A stretch of 64,000 nucleotides of DNA from JBMTVN01 sp046047235 (GCA_046047235.1 JBJOII010000004.1:1-64000), one strand, 5' to 3'. Numbered from the stretch's first letter, positions 35,842 through 45,869 are shown. The notes: generated by a model from the letters alone, not told the origin. Program-made: numbers and translations.

Positions 35842-36828
35842 ATGACTGTTGCCACGCCAACTACCGAAACCGCAGGAGTGCGAACCCCAACACCCCCGGC
35901 GCGCCTGGATGAACTCTCACAGTCCATCCTCCAGCTCAAACAACAGCTCAATGCCGTCATCCTCGCCCATAATTACCAAGTCCCCGAAATCCAGGACCTC
36001 GCCGACTACGTGGGCGATTCCCTCGGCCTCGCCCAACAAGCCGCCAACACCAGCGCCGATGTCATCGTGTTCTGCGGCGTGCATTTCATGGCCGAAACCG
36101 CCAAAATCCTGAACCCCAACAAACTGGTCCTGCTCCCCGATCGCGACGCCGGCTGCAGCCTCGAAGAAAGCTGCCCCCCCGACCAGCTCCGCGCCCTGCA
36201 GGCCACTCGACCCGACTTCTACACCATCGCCTACATCAACTGCAGCGCAGAGGTGAAGGCCCTCAGCGATGTCATCTGCACCAGCGGCAACGCCAAAAAA
36301 ATCGTCGAAGCCGCCCCCACCGATAAACCGATCCTCTTTGTCCCCGACGAAAACCTCGGCGCCTGGGTCACGGAGCAAACCGGCCGCCCCATGCAACTCT
36401 GGAAAGGCAACTGCTACGTCCACGTGGAATGGACCCACGCCGCCATCAGCCGTATCCGTGAACAACATCCCGACGCCCCGCTCGTCGCCCACCCCGAGTG
36501 CACCAAAGCCGTCCGCATGCTCGCCGATGAAGTCTGCTCCACGGAAAAAATGGTCACCTACTGCCGCAACAGCACCGCCTCCACTCTCATCATCGCCACC
36601 GAAGCCGGCATGCTCCACCGACTCAAGAAGCATTGCCCCGACAAGACCTTCATCGCCGCCCCCACGGAGAAGTGCGCCTGCAATGAATGCAAATACATGA
36701 AGTTGAATACGCTCGAGAAACTCCACGACTGCCTCCTCAAACGCTCACCCTCTGTCGAGATGCCAGCCGAGCTCCTCGAACGCGCCAAACTCCCCATCCA
36801 GCGCATGCTCGAAATCTCCGCATCCTAA
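35842..36828 (+). CDS. nadA: Quinolinate synthase
   Basis: 328 residues. NadA condenses iminoaspartate with dihydroxyacetone phosphate to quinolinate in NAD synthesis. Family hallmarks visible: LNAVILAHNYQVPEIQ, ADYVGDSLGLAQQA, VIVFCGVHFMAETAKIL, AYINCSAEVKA, HPEC and ATEKCACNECKYMK, the cysteines serving the [4Fe-4S] cluster. Length fits the family. No nadB or nadC is adjacent. The start 174 bp from the divergent kinase gene is as annotated; the first ~25 residues are variable. Confidence 0.96.
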   Translation: MTVATPTTETAGVRTPTPPARLDELSQSILQLKQQLNAVILAHNYQVPEIQDLADYVGDSLGLAQQAANTSADVIVFCGVHFMAETAKILNPNKLVLLPDRDAGCSLEESCPPDQLRALQATRPDFYTIAYINCSAEVKALSDVICTSGNAKKIVEAAPTDKPILFVPDENLGAWVTEQTGRPMQLWKGNCYVHVEWTHAAISRIREQHPDAPLVAHPECTKAVRMLADEVCSTEKMVTYCRNSTASTLIIATEAGMLHRLKKHCPDKTFIAAPTEKCACNECKYMKLNTLEKLHDCLLKRSPSVEMPAELLERAKLPIQRMLEISAS

Positions 36829-36874
36829 GAAACTTCGTGCAAAACAACCCCCAGACCGCTAGAAAGCCCTGCTA

Positions 36875-37717
36875 ATGGACCTGTTACCTTATTGGAAGTT
36901 GCAGCAGCGCCCCTTCGAAACCACGTGGGACACGCACTTTTTCTTCCAAAGCCGCGACCACGATGAAGCCCTCAGCCGCCTCGGCTTCCTCGTCGGCGAG
37001 CAAACAATGCTCATGGGTATGCTCACCGGTGAAATCGGCTGCGGTAAAACTCTCACCCGCGCCGTCTTTACCGACCGCCTAGACCCCCAACGCTTCCGCG
37101 TCGTCGTGCAGGAAAACTCCGCCTTCACCTTCACCGAAATGCTCGGAGCCATCGTCGCTAACCTCGACCCCGGCTCCGCCAACCTCGGCCCCTCCAAACA
37201 CGCCCGCTATACCCGCCTCGAAAAAGTCGTCAATAAACTCCGCTCCGAAGGACGTCACCTCGTCCTCATCTTCGACGAAGCCCAGGAAATGTCCTCGGCC
37301 ACCCTCAACGAACTCAAGCTGCTCTCCAACCTCAATGGAGCCGGTTTCAATTACCTCACCATCATCCTCGTCGGACAACCCGAGCTCCGCGAAATGGTCT
37401 CCAAACTCCCCGCCATCAACCAACGGATCAGCCTCCGCTTCCACCTCAACCCCCTGGATCAGGAAGAAACCGGCAACTACCTCCGCCACCGCCTCCGCGT
37501 GGCCGGCCACCCCACCGGTGACCTCTTCCCCGCCGATGCCGTGGAACGTGCCCACCAGGTCTCCCTCGGCATCCCCCGCGAAGTCAACCGCATCGCCAAA
37601 CTCGCCCTCGAATTCGCCTGGGTCAAAGAACTCTCCAAGGTCTCGCTCGAAGCAGTCGAAGCCGTTATCCGTGACCTCGAACGCCATCAGAATCTACCCC
37701 GTTCCCTGCCGGCATAA
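36875..37717 (+). CDS. ExeA/MshM-like AAA ATPase
   Basis: 280 residues: MDLLPYWKLQQRPFETTWD is the usual start of ExeA/GspA-type secretion ATPases. Walker A GEIGCGKT at residues 52-59, Walker B LVLIFDEAQ with Asp134-Glu135, and the sensor region GQPELREMV. The protein ends after the AAA module, without the peptidoglycan-binding domain of Aeromonas ExeA. Related proteins help place secretion or pilus channels, or act in transposition. Pseudopilins occur elsewhere in the window but not adjacent. No transposase partner is seen. Confidence 0.88.
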   Translation: MDLLPYWKLQQRPFETTWDTHFFFQSRDHDEALSRLGFLVGEQTMLMGMLTGEIGCGKTLTRAVFTDRLDPQRFRVVVQENSAFTFTEMLGAIVANLDPGSANLGPSKHARYTRLEKVVNKLRSEGRHLVLIFDEAQEMSSATLNELKLLSNLNGAGFNYLTIILVGQPELREMVSKLPAINQRISLRFHLNPLDQEETGNYLRHRLRVAGHPTGDLFPADAVERAHQVSLGIPREVNRIAKLALEFAWVKELSKVSLEAVEAVIRDLERHQNLPRSLPA

Positions 37718-37821
37718 CGTCCCAGGAACCCGTACCCCAGCGGTAAACACTCCAAGGCCGCAGCCTGCCTCAACCACTTGGGGCATTGCTTTCCCTGCCA
37801 TCCCACGGCAGAACGAAAGCC

Positions 37822-39180
37822 ATGGCCACCCAGTCACGTCGACAATTCGCCCGTAATCTCGCTGCCGCCAGCGCCGTAACCGCCCTCAGCTCCTCCCGTA
37901 TCCTCGGGGCCAATAACCGTGTCCGACTCGGCTTCATCGGCCTCGGCAACCGCGGCGACCAGGTGCTCGATGCCTTCCTGCCTCACAAGGATGCCGAAAT
38001 CGTCGCGCTCTGCGACCTCAACCCGGACTACACCCGCTGGGCCGCCAGTAAAGTCTCCGGCACACCCCGGCAAACCGCCCGTTACCAAGACCTCCTCGAC
38101 CGTAAAGACATCGATGCCGTCGTGATCTCCACCCCCGACCACTGGCACGCCCTCCAAACCATCCACGCCTGCCAGGCCCAAAAGGACGTCTACATCGAAA
38201 AGCCCCTCTCGCTCCGCATCCACGAAGGCAGCGCCATGGTCAAAGCCGTCCGCAAATACCAGCGCGTCTGCCAGGTCGGCATCCATCGACGATCCATCCC
38301 GGTCTGCCGCGAAGCCGCCGACCTCGTCCGCACCGGCGCCATCGGCAAAGTCACCGCAGCCCGTGCCTTCCATATCCAAAACGAATGGCCCCTCGGCATC
38401 AATAACCCCCCCGACACCACCCCTCCCGCCGGCTTCGATTGGAACGCCTGGCTCGGCCCCGCCCCCGAAGTCCCCTACAACCCCAACCGCACATTCTACC
38501 GCTTCCGCTGGTTCTATGATTACTCCGGCGGACAAGTCACCAACTTCGGCGTGCACTACCTCGATTTCATCCACTGGGCCCTCGATGCCCATGCCCCCAC
38601 CCGCGTCACCACCCTCGGCGGAAAATTCAGCGGTATGCAGGATAACCGCGAAATCCCCGATACGCTCGAAGCCGTCTGGGAATACCCCGGCGGAACTCTC
38701 GTCACTTTCTCCCAGTTCAATGCCACCGCCGCCCCATGGAGCCTCCCCGGTTGCGAAGTCGAAATCCGCGGCACTCTCGGCACTCTCTACCTCTTCGGTA
38801 ATGGCTACCAAATCATCCCCGATAATCTCCCCGCTGTTCCCTTCCCCGCACGAACACCCATCGATCGACCCGATGGCAACCGCTACTCCCAAGGCCGAAA
38901 AGCGCAGATCGAACCCCGCGAAAACCGCGGCTCCTCCACGTCCGATACCACCCACCACGCCCGCAACTTCCTCGACTGTATCCAGTCACGCAAAGACCCC
39001 AACTGCAGCATCGAAACCGGCCACCGCAGCACCTCCACCACGCTCCTCGCCAATATCGCCCACCAAACCCGATCAGTCATTGAATGGGACGCCCAAAAGG
39101 AACAAATCACCAACTCCCAGGAAGCCAATAACCTGCTGCACTATGCGTACCGCTCCCCCTACCAGCTTCCAGTCATCTGA
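37822..39180 (+). CDS. Tat-exported Gfo/Idh/MocA oxidoreductase
   Basis: 452 residues from ATG at 37822; starts with a twin-arginine signal ([19 protein letters not shown]). Rossmann fold [14 protein letters not shown], then [29 protein letters not shown] with the catalytic-region Glu-Lys-Pro. The C-terminal domain has [16 protein letters not shown] and [19 protein letters not shown], typical of the large exported Verrucomicrobia/Planctomycetes clade of this family. Export of a folded protein with bound NAD(P) explains the Tat signal. Probably oxidises or isomerises sugars or glycosides in the periplasm; substrate unknown. Confidence 0.92.
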   Translation: MATQSRRQFARNLAAASAVTALSSSRILGANNRVRLGFIGLGNRGDQVLDAFLPHKDAEIVALCDLNPDYTRWAASKVSGTPRQTARYQDLLDRKDIDAVVISTPDHWHALQTIHACQAQKDVYIEKPLSLRIHEGSAMVKAVRKYQRVCQVGIHRRSIPVCREAADLVRTGAIGKVTAARAFHIQNEWPLGINNPPDTTPPAGFDWNAWLGPAPEVPYNPNRTFYRFRWFYDYSGGQVTNFGVHYLDFIHWALDAHAPTRVTTLGGKFSGMQDNREIPDTLEAVWEYPGGTLVTFSQFNATAAPWSLPGCEVEIRGTLGTLYLFGNGYQIIPDNLPAVPFPARTPIDRPDGNRYSQGRKAQIEPRENRGSSTSDTTHHARNFLDCIQSRKDPNCSIETGHRSTSTTLLANIAHQTRSVIEWDAQKEQITNSQEANNLLHYAYRSPYQLPVI

Positions 39181-39233
39181 CCCCACTCCGCCACTTGCAT
39201 CTCCCCCAAGCTAAAGGCACGGTGAGTATCGTC

Positions 39234-41666
39234 ATGAACCTCCCGCTCCTCCTCCGGCCAATCCCCCTCTCCATCCTCTGCTGCACCTGGCTCACCGCAG
39301 CCCCACCCGCCAGCCCCCTCCGTATCGATACCTGGCCCCTGCAATCCCCCAACTGGAATAGCACCCGCGGCATCACCCCCTCCGCATCAGCCGAACTCAC
39401 CCCCGCAGAAGGCCTCGCCGGCTCAGCTGCCCTCTTCTCTAAACCTAACCAGTTCGTAGAATACCCCGTCGTCGGTGCCAGCAGCTCCAACAACCTCCAG
39501 CCCGACTACGGAACGCTCCGACTCCTCTACCGCCCCTCCTGGACCACCCAGTCCGGCGGCCCCCAAAACACCGCCGTACTCGCCGAAATCCGCTTCGGCG
39601 ATAACCGCGGCTTCTCTCTCCGCATCACCCCAAAAGGTAACACGCTCGAATGGGTCGAATTCCAAAACTCCAAGGAAACGACCCTCGCCAGCGGAACCGT
39701 GCATTGGACCGAAAACCAATGGGTCTACCTCACCGCCACTTACTCCTCCACCGACGGCATAAGTCTCTACGAAAACAGCAAATCCCTCGTCCGATCCGGA
39801 AATAAACCGAAAATCCCCAACCGGACAAAACGGGAATCCGTCCGCCTCCGCATCGGTAACGATGCCTCCGGCCAACACCCCGCCCTGGGCTCAATCGATG
39901 AAGTCGAAGTCTTCCATAGCCCCATCTCCGCCCTCGCACTCGAAGCTGAATTAACCTCCACCCTCTGGGCCGAAGCCGAGGATAAACCCGCAGCACTCCG
40001 ACTCTGCTGGCGCGCCACCCCCGGCACAATCTTCACCCTGCGCCGCAGAACCTCCGGAGATTCCCAATGGAAAACCCTCGCCAGTAACCTCTCAGGATGG
40101 GAGTTCACCGATACCCAGATCACCCCCGGCCAACGCTACGATTACCTGCTCGCAAACCCCCAACCAGGAGCCCCCTACGCCAAACGTTACCTGCCCGCCG
40201 GGTACGCCATAGAACCACCCGCCGATCAAGGCAGAGCCCTCGTGCTCGTCGATGAAACCCAACGCAACGCCCTCTCGGAAGAACTGCGCCAGCTCAGTGA
40301 AGACCTCTCCCTCGAAGGCTGGACCACCGAAATCCAATCAGCCCCGCGTCATGTCGATGAAAACTGGTCGGCTAACCCACCGCTCATCGAAACCATCCGG
40401 CGCCAGGTCGAAGAAGCCTACCACCAACCCGGCCCGCCCCTGCGCGCACTCTACCTCCTCGGACACGTCGCCGTTCCCCATAGCGGATTCGTCGCCCCCG
40501 ATGGCCACGCCAACCGACCCTTCCCCGTCGATGGCTACTACGGAGACGTCACACGCAAAACCAATGACTGGTCAGACACCAGAAACCTGCGCCCGGGCCC
40601 CACAAAACTATCCGGCCCCGCCCCCATCCCCAACCCTCCCAACAACGGCATCTTCGACCAACACATCTATCCCTCCCCCATCGAAGTCCCCGTAGGCAGA
40701 GTCGACTTCGCCAACCTCCCCAGCTTCACCGCCAAACCACCCGACGGCGTCGCTCCCCAAAGTGAAACCACCCTCCTCAAACGCTACCTCAGCAAAGCCC
40801 ACCGCTACCGCCGCGGCGAACTCTCCTTCCTGCCACGCACCACATTCTTCCACCCTCCCCCCGTTCTGCCCGATCCCGAGGTCGCAGCCCAAGTCTCAGT
40901 CCGAAATGCCATCGCCTGGTTCGGCGATGAACCTGGCCTCATTGAAAACCTCGACCCCTTCCGCGCCGGACGTAACCACAGCTACCTCCTCGCCAGCCTC
41001 GCCGGCTTCGGCGCACGAAATGCCATCGGCGCCTCCGGCCCCGCCAAATGGTCGACCGCCGACCTCGCCAACCCAGCCCTCGAACCCCAGGTCGCCATCT
41101 ATGCCGTCGATGGCTCCTACCTCGGTGATTTCAACCTCGCCGCAAAACCGCTCCAGGATGTCTTCATCCGCGCCCTGATTGCCCAACAAAACTCCGGCCT
41201 CGTCTCCTTCTGGCAACGAACCCAAACCTCAAGCATCAGCTTCCAGGCCCTCGCCCTCGGTGACCCCATCGGCAAAGTCTGGTGGAGCTGGCTCCACCAA
41301 AACGATTTCCAGAACGGACTCGCCCACTTCGTCTCCACCATACAGTTCTCACTCCTCGGTGACCCCACTCTCCGCTTCCCCATCCTCCGCCCCGTGGAAC
41401 AACTCACAACCCGCAAAGAGAACGACGGCGTCCACATCGAATGGCAGCCCAGCCTCGACCCCGAAGTCCGCTACCGCGTCTATCGCCGCAACACGGCAGA
41501 GACAACGCCTATACTCCTTACAACAGAACCCCTGCTCCAACCCGCCTTCACCGACCCCGCATCCCCAGCCACTCCCACCTACGAGGTCCACCCCGTCAGA
41601 TTGACCCGCACCGGATGCGGCACTTTCTACAACACCGGCCCCGGCACAGCCGTCACACCCAACTGA
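39234..41666 (+). CDS. Exported LamG-domain protein with C25-peptidase-like region
   Basis: 810 residues from ATG at 39234, start of a signal peptide (MNLPLLLRPIPLSILCCTW). Residues about 25-240 form a LamG-like concanavalin domain (LSGSIDEVEVF-type ending, here LGSIDEVEVFHSPIS). A fibronectin-like segment follows (about 250-320). Residues about 335-740 resemble a gingipain/C25-like fold: LVLVDETQ, LRALYLLGHVAVPHSG, FPVDGYYGDVT, EVPVGRVDFANLPSF. The His of GHVAVPHSG could be catalytic, but a clear catalytic Cys is not obvious, so peptidase activity is uncertain. The end (IEWQPSLDPEVRYRVYRR) is another fibronectin-like module. Confidence 0.72.
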   Translation: MNLPLLLRPIPLSILCCTWLTAAPPASPLRIDTWPLQSPNWNSTRGITPSASAELTPAEGLAGSAALFSKPNQFVEYPVVGASSSNNLQPDYGTLRLLYRPSWTTQSGGPQNTAVLAEIRFGDNRGFSLRITPKGNTLEWVEFQNSKETTLASGTVHWTENQWVYLTATYSSTDGISLYENSKSLVRSGNKPKIPNRTKRESVRLRIGNDASGQHPALGSIDEVEVFHSPISALALEAELTSTLWAEAEDKPAALRLCWRATPGTIFTLRRRTSGDSQWKTLASNLSGWEFTDTQITPGQRYDYLLANPQPGAPYAKRYLPAGYAIEPPADQGRALVLVDETQRNALSEELRQLSEDLSLEGWTTEIQSAPRHVDENWSANPPLIETIRRQVEEAYHQPGPPLRALYLLGHVAVPHSGFVAPDGHANRPFPVDGYYGDVTRKTNDWSDTRNLRPGPTKLSGPAPIPNPPNNGIFDQHIYPSPIEVPVGRVDFANLPSFTAKPPDGVAPQSETTLLKRYLSKAHRYRRGELSFLPRTTFFHPPPVLPDPEVAAQVSVRNAIAWFGDEPGLIENLDPFRAGRNHSYLLASLAGFGARNAIGASGPAKWSTADLANPALEPQVAIYAVDGSYLGDFNLAAKPLQDVFIRALIAQQNSGLVSFWQRTQTSSISFQALALGDPIGKVWWSWLHQNDFQNGLAHFVSTIQFSLLGDPTLRFPILRPVEQLTTRKENDGVHIEWQPSLDPEVRYRVYRRNTAETTPILLTTEPLLQPAFTDPASPATPTYEVHPVRLTRTGCGTFYNTGPGTAVTPN

Positions 41667-41672
41667 ACCACT

Positions 41673-41708
41673 GACGGATTATCGGTGCACGTGCGTCATT
41701 TATCCGTA
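41673..41708. repeat. Dispersed 36-bp palindrome, copy B (degenerate)
   Basis: Begins GACGGATTATCGGTGCAC and ends GTGCGTCATTTATCCGTA. The centre GCACGTGC and the ends ACGGAT/ATCCGT are still palindromic, but several inner positions are mismatched, so this looks like a decayed member of the family at 7574-7609 and 51608-51643. Confidence 0.65.
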
Positions 41709-41750
41709 CTGCACTTCACACAACACCGCCACCGTAAGGATCTTGCCAGG

Positions 41751-42320
41751 TCAGAATTCCAGCGGGATCCGGATGATAATCGCCCCCATCACATCGCCAA
41801 ACCGATAGTCCTTTCTCGGACTCTCCGGATGACTGTTGTGGCACTCAATGCAGGATGCACGGGATGCAATCTCAGGAAACACAGCAGTAAAATAGCTGCG
41901 GCCGCCCAGCGTCTCCTCCGTCATAAACGGCTCTCCCCCAGCCACGCTCACTTTCTCCAAGCCAATCTGCTCCACCTCAGTCTGCGGCGCAGCACTGGCC
42001 CGAATCGGCTGAAGTGACCTCAGGGTATAGGAGAACTCCGCCCCATGCTGCTGGATGCTCAGGTTGGCCCGACGCAACAACTCGGCGTGCGAGGGCTGGT
42101 CGACTTTCGAACCTGCCAACTCCGCCCCATCAACGACCTGCTGCTGATTGGCAGCAATCACGGCATGCAACGATTCAGCCATCTTGCGCAAGCTAACGGT
42201 CTGCAGCTTGTGAGTCTTCTCGTCAGCAGCAGATGAACTGTTGGTCCACAGGGCAAAAAGAGCCAGCACCAGACTCCAAAGACCAATGCCAAGACTCCAT
42301 GCTAGGAAACGTGTCTTCAT
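41751..42320 (-). CDS. DUF3365 (Tll0287-like) haem-binding protein
   Basis: 189 residues with an N-terminal membrane anchor or signal (RFLAWSLGIGLWSLVLALFALW). The core matches the DUF3365/Tll0287-like domain: Ala/Gln-rich helices, GEPFMTEETLGGRSYFTAVFPEIASRASCIECHNSHPESPRKDYRFGDVMGAI is the signature region, in which CIECH is a c-type haem site. The family includes periplasmic haem sensor domains, but here there is no kinase attached. The start overlaps the stop of the upstream ASPIC/FG-GAP gene by ATGA, so the two proteins are likely made together. Confidence 0.85.
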   Translation of the reverse strand: MKTRFLAWSLGIGLWSLVLALFALWTNSSSAADEKTHKLQTVSLRKMAESLHAVIAANQQQVVDGAELAGSKVDQPSHAELLRRANLSIQQHGAEFSYTLRSLQPIRASAAPQTEVEQIGLEKVSVAGGEPFMTEETLGGRSYFTAVFPEIASRASCIECHNSHPESPRKDYRFGDVMGAIIIRIPLEF

Positions 42321-44002
42321 GAACGGGGTTCTGTAACGGTTAACACCTGGTCGATCTCAGGTTGTTCAATGACCTGACGGATTCCGCTGGGCCACAGGAT
42401 CTCAATCCGGTCGATGGCCGACCGCTTGCCCAGTCCAAAATGAACCCGCGCATCCGATTGCATCAGGAAACCCACCGGACACTGCGCCTCAGAGCGCAGA
42501 ACCAGATCGCCACTCACCAAAGTCAGAAGCGCACCATAGCCGCTCCGGTTGCTGCGCACCCCCTCCAGCCGAAGCTTAATCCAGTGATTCTCATCCAGAG
42601 CCCTGTTGCGCAAGAGCACCGCCCGATCAGCCAACGCCGTCAAAACCAAATCCAGCCGCCCGTCATTGTCATAGTCCAGAACCGCATTTCCACGACCGTT
42701 GTAGGCAGTCCCGAAAAATGCACCCGCCCGCTGACTGGCATCACTGAAGTGCGCCCTCCCGTTGTTCTCCAACAACAGGCTGATCGAACCCGGCAAAACA
42801 AAAGCCGAACCATTCACCACCGCAATGTCCGCATCCGCATCATTGTCGTAATCCAGGAACACCCCGCCCCATCCCACATGCTCCTGCGTCAGCCTCCCCA
42901 AGCCCGATGCCCACATCCGGTCAGCATACAAACCCTGCTCCTCACGCAGATAAAGCGACCCGTAGCCAAGCCGCGTCACAAAGATGTCCGGCAACCCGTT
43001 GCCATCCGCGTCCGCCACCGCCGCATTCATTGACCCCGGAGCTTCGCCAATCGAATTGAAAGCCACACCCACCGCCATTCCCACGTCCTTGAAATGTCCA
43101 CGACCATCATTGATCCATAGACCATTCGGCGTGTCGTCGTTGGAAATATAAAGGTCCGTGTCTCCGTCACGATCTGCGTCCAAGGCCGATACCGACATCC
43201 CCCGGTGCTGCGGAGCGTAGAGGCCAACCTCACGGGTCACGTCCTTGAAGGTTCCATCACCCTGGTTCCGGTAAAACACATCCGCTTCCCCCGGATAAGC
43301 CAACGGCCCCGGATATGCCCCGGGGTTCTGCTCCGATTCCGCCTCAGGCTTGTAAGTGAGATAATTGCAAATATAGAGATCCAAATACCCGTCCCGATCG
43401 GCATCCAGAAACACCGCTGAAATTCCCGCACCCTCATGCCCCACGCCCGCCGAGCCAGTCACATCCTCAAAGGTGCCGTCACCCCGGTTGCGCAACAGCT
43501 GGTTGCGCCCCAGATTGGCGATGAACAGGTCAGTAAAACCGTCGTTGTCAAAATCACCTGTCGCCGCCGCACCCCCGAAACCATAACCTCCCACACCCGC
43601 CCGCTCGGTCACATCCTCAAAGGTGCCATCCCCCTGGTTCCTGAACAACCGGTTGGGCTCCCGCGTAGCACACATCCCCTTCTTCGTCACCCCTTCCTTC
43701 GGCCCCCAGTTCAGCAAATAGACATCCACCCAACCGTCGTTGTCGTAATCAAACACCGCCCCACCCGCCCCGTTCGATAAAATGATGTTCGCGATGCGGT
43801 CATGGCAAAACTGCGGAACAAAATGCAGCCCCGCCTTTGCCGTGCTGTCCTCGAATAAGTCCTTCGCGCCAGCTTGAATGGTTGGCGTCACTGCCTGGCC
43901 AGCACAGAGAGCTGTGGACAAGGCCATCAGCGCAGTCAAAGCGGGAAGTCCGGCTCCTGTGGAACACCCGTTCGACCGCCGGAAATAGGTTAGTCCAATC
44001 AT
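42317..44002 (-). CDS. Exported FG-GAP/VCBS and ASPIC/UnbV protein
   Basis: 561 residues from ATG at 44002; the frame is open far upstream but only this start gives an N-terminal hydrophobic export segment (ALTALMALSTALCAGQA). Repeated FG-GAP/VCBS units with Ca-binding motifs such as FDYDNDGWVDVYLLN, GDFDNDGFTDLF, LDADRDGYLDLYI, DYDNDGRLDLVLTA build a beta-propeller; the C-terminal ~90 residues are an ASPIC/UnbV domain (HWIKLRLEGVRSNRSGYGA ... GLGKRSAIDRIEILWPSG). These proteins are numerous in Verrucomicrobia and Planctomycetes; role unknown, perhaps surface binding. It is coupled to the haem protein downstream. Confidence 0.88.
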   Translation of the reverse strand: MIGLTYFRRSNGCSTGAGLPALTALMALSTALCAGQAVTPTIQAGAKDLFEDSTAKAGLHFVPQFCHDRIANIILSNGAGGAVFDYDNDGWVDVYLLNWGPKEGVTKKGMCATREPNRLFRNQGDGTFEDVTERAGVGGYGFGGAAATGDFDNDGFTDLFIANLGRNQLLRNRGDGTFEDVTGSAGVGHEGAGISAVFLDADRDGYLDLYICNYLTYKPEAESEQNPGAYPGPLAYPGEADVFYRNQGDGTFKDVTREVGLYAPQHRGMSVSALDADRDGDTDLYISNDDTPNGLWINDGRGHFKDVGMAVGVAFNSIGEAPGSMNAAVADADGNGLPDIFVTRLGYGSLYLREEQGLYADRMWASGLGRLTQEHVGWGGVFLDYDNDADADIAVVNGSAFVLPGSISLLLENNGRAHFSDASQRAGAFFGTAYNGRGNAVLDYDNDGRLDLVLTALADRAVLLRNRALDENHWIKLRLEGVRSNRSGYGALLTLVSGDLVLRSEAQCPVGFLMQSDARVHFGLGKRSAIDRIEILWPSGIRQVIEQPEIDQVLTVTEPRS

Positions 44003-44144
44003 AGGAATCAAAGGCCGATTCAAAGTCGTGCACCTGGGAACGTCAACCCCGTAGCAAACACGAATGCCTCCGGTCCAATGACACCAGGTCTCCTCATGCA
44101 ACGGGACCACCCCCGGACTCAGCCTGGCGCATGGACCATCGCCG

Positions 44145-45050
44145 CTAGCCCAACTCGAAGGTCGTAACGCCGTAGATCCAGTCGAGACGCACCTGCGGCG
44201 CCGGACCGGTATACATGCGAGCAGTCGCAAACACTTCCTGCATGCCGTACTGGCGCACCAGTTCCATGGCCTGCTGGTTGGGCTCGGCAATGTCCAGGAC
44301 AAACGGATCACCCACGGCAATCCGCCCCACCAACCCGCGAAAGATAGCCTCAGCAGTATATGCGTCCCGGGCAAAGAGCGGCCCGATTTTCCACCCCCGA
44401 AAGCACCGCCTGATCACCCCATAGCCAAGCAGCGACTCCGGCTCCCGTTCATCAATGCACGCCAGCGAATGCGCACCGGACTGATGAATCCACGCGTGCA
44501 AAAATGTATGCCGGTGAGCCGGAAAACAGCGGTGATCAAGATCATGCAGGCTGGCGCAAGGCACAGCGCGCGCATCCACCAGATCAAACCCCGCTGCCCA
44601 GTCGTCCCCGGTCTTCACGCCCTCATAGCGCGCGTTCCGATACGCATACTCGCGCCCAATCCGCTTATACTTCTCCACGTTCTCCAACACCCCATCCCCA
44701 CCCTGAACGCAACCCTCCAAATATCGACGGGCATGCTCATGAATCGCCAGCCCATAACCCTGCCCCCGAAACTCCTCCCGCACGATATAGCACCCCAAAA
44801 ATCCGAAGCCCTCGTCATAACGTACAGCGCTCACGGTGGCGATCGGTTCCCCGTCCAGCTCGCCAATGAAAAAGCCGCCAGGATCAGCAGTCAAAAAAGT
44901 CTCCGCATCGTGAAGCCCCGGATTCCAGCCCGCTTCCCTCATCCAGGGAATGCAGGTCGCAGCAAGATCGACACCCGTCATGTTCCGGATGCGGTAGCGC
45001 CCGGATTCCAAATGCAAAGCCGCTGTTGAGTTCCCCTCAAGTCGCTTCAT
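44145..45050 (-). CDS. GNAT-family N-acetyltransferase, two-domain
   Basis: 301 residues. The N-terminal GNAT domain has FIGELDGEPIATVSAVRY and the acetyl-CoA loop REEFRGQGYGLAIHEHA (about residues 93-110). The C-terminal half (SLLGYGVIRRCFRGWKIGPLFARDAYTAEAIFRGLVG) matches the Acetyltransf_18-type second domain often fused to such GNATs. Target unknown. It is the last gene of the ABC operon, 5 bp after the ATPase stop, which suggests it modifies the transported compound or a transporter component, though simple read-through is equally possible. Confidence 0.87.
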   Translation of the reverse strand: MKRLEGNSTAALHLESGRYRIRNMTGVDLAATCIPWMREAGWNPGLHDAETFLTADPGGFFIGELDGEPIATVSAVRYDEGFGFLGCYIVREEFRGQGYGLAIHEHARRYLEGCVQGGDGVLENVEKYKRIGREYAYRNARYEGVKTGDDWAAGFDLVDARAVPCASLHDLDHRCFPAHRHTFLHAWIHQSGAHSLACIDEREPESLLGYGVIRRCFRGWKIGPLFARDAYTAEAIFRGLVGRIAVGDPFVLDIAEPNQQAMELVRQYGMQEVFATARMYTGPAPQVRLDWIYGVTTFELG

Positions 45051-45055
45051 GTGCC

Positions 45056-45868
45056 CTAGATATAGTCTCGCTGCAACAGTTGCGCGACCCCCGCATCCAG
45101 CTGCTCTCTCCGGCGGACAGCATCAAAACGCTGCAGGAGATCCTCCGGACGAACCCGGGCCCGCTCCACGCCTTGGAGATCATGGAGGATGCTTCCCCGA
45201 TGCATCATGATAATGCGGTCCCCCAAATGCACGGCCTGCTGCATGGAATGTGTCACCATCAGCGTGGTCAACTTGTCGCGTTGGATGATCTCGTGCGTAA
45301 GCCGGATAACCTGATCGGCACTTTTGGGATCCAGAGCCGCTGTATGCTCGTCCAGCAAGAGCAGGTCAGGCTTCAGCCACGAAGCCATCAACAGGGTGAG
45401 CGCCTGACGCTGCCCCCCGGATAAACTGCCAATCGCATTGTCGATCCGATCCTCCAATCCCATGTTCAACGATCGAATACGGTCACGAATCTCGCTCTTC
45501 AGCCGTGAGCTCAAAGCCCAGCCGAGCGTTCGCGGTCGGCCGCGTCGTGTAGCCAGTGCAAGGTTCTCGGCAATGGTCATGCTGGGAGCCGTGCCGCTGA
45601 AAGGGTTCTGGAATACACGCCCGATGAGTTTCGCACGCTGATGCTCAGACCAACGGGTAATATCATGGTCAGCCAGCTGGATCGTTCCGGAATCAACCAG
45701 AAAGGTCCCCGCAACCGCGTTCAGCAAGGTGGATTTGCCCGAGCCATTGGTGCCGATGATGATGAGAAAGGAACTGCGTTCCAGTTTGAGCGTAACCCCG
45801 CGAAGCGCCCGCACCTCGTTCTGCGTGCCCGGGTTGAAGGTCTTGATGATCTGTTGAAGGTCAAGCAT
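45056..45868 (-). CDS. ABC transporter ATPase, TrpZ-like
   Basis: 270 residues from ATG at 45868, one base after the permease stop (TGACATG); a TTG three codons upstream is less likely. Walker A GTNGSGKSTLLNA, signature LSGGQRQALTLLMA and Walker B LLLLDEHTAALDPKSA are present. It belongs with the permease to the family annotated as putative tryptophan/tyrosine (TrpXYZ-type) uptake systems. The substrate may be any small molecule; the family label should not be read as proof of tryptophan. Confidence 0.93.
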   Translation of the reverse strand: MLDLQQIIKTFNPGTQNEVRALRGVTLKLERSSFLIIIGTNGSGKSTLLNAVAGTFLVDSGTIQLADHDITRWSEHQRAKLIGRVFQNPFSGTAPSMTIAENLALATRRGRPRTLGWALSSRLKSEIRDRIRSLNMGLEDRIDNAIGSLSGGQRQALTLLMASWLKPDLLLLDEHTAALDPKSADQVIRLTHEIIQRDKLTTLMVTHSMQQAVHLGDRIIMMHRGSILHDLQGVERARVRPEDLLQRFDAVRRREQLDAGVAQLLQRDYI

Positions 45869-45869
45869 G

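Noticed and set aside
36875..37717. Transposition ATPase (IstB/TniB-like)
   Set aside because: The N-terminal sequence is ExeA-like and no transposase or terminal repeats flank it.
37834..38958. 374-residue minus ORF
   Set aside because: Antisense of the Tat Gfo/Idh gene with Gly/Asp/Val-biased composition.
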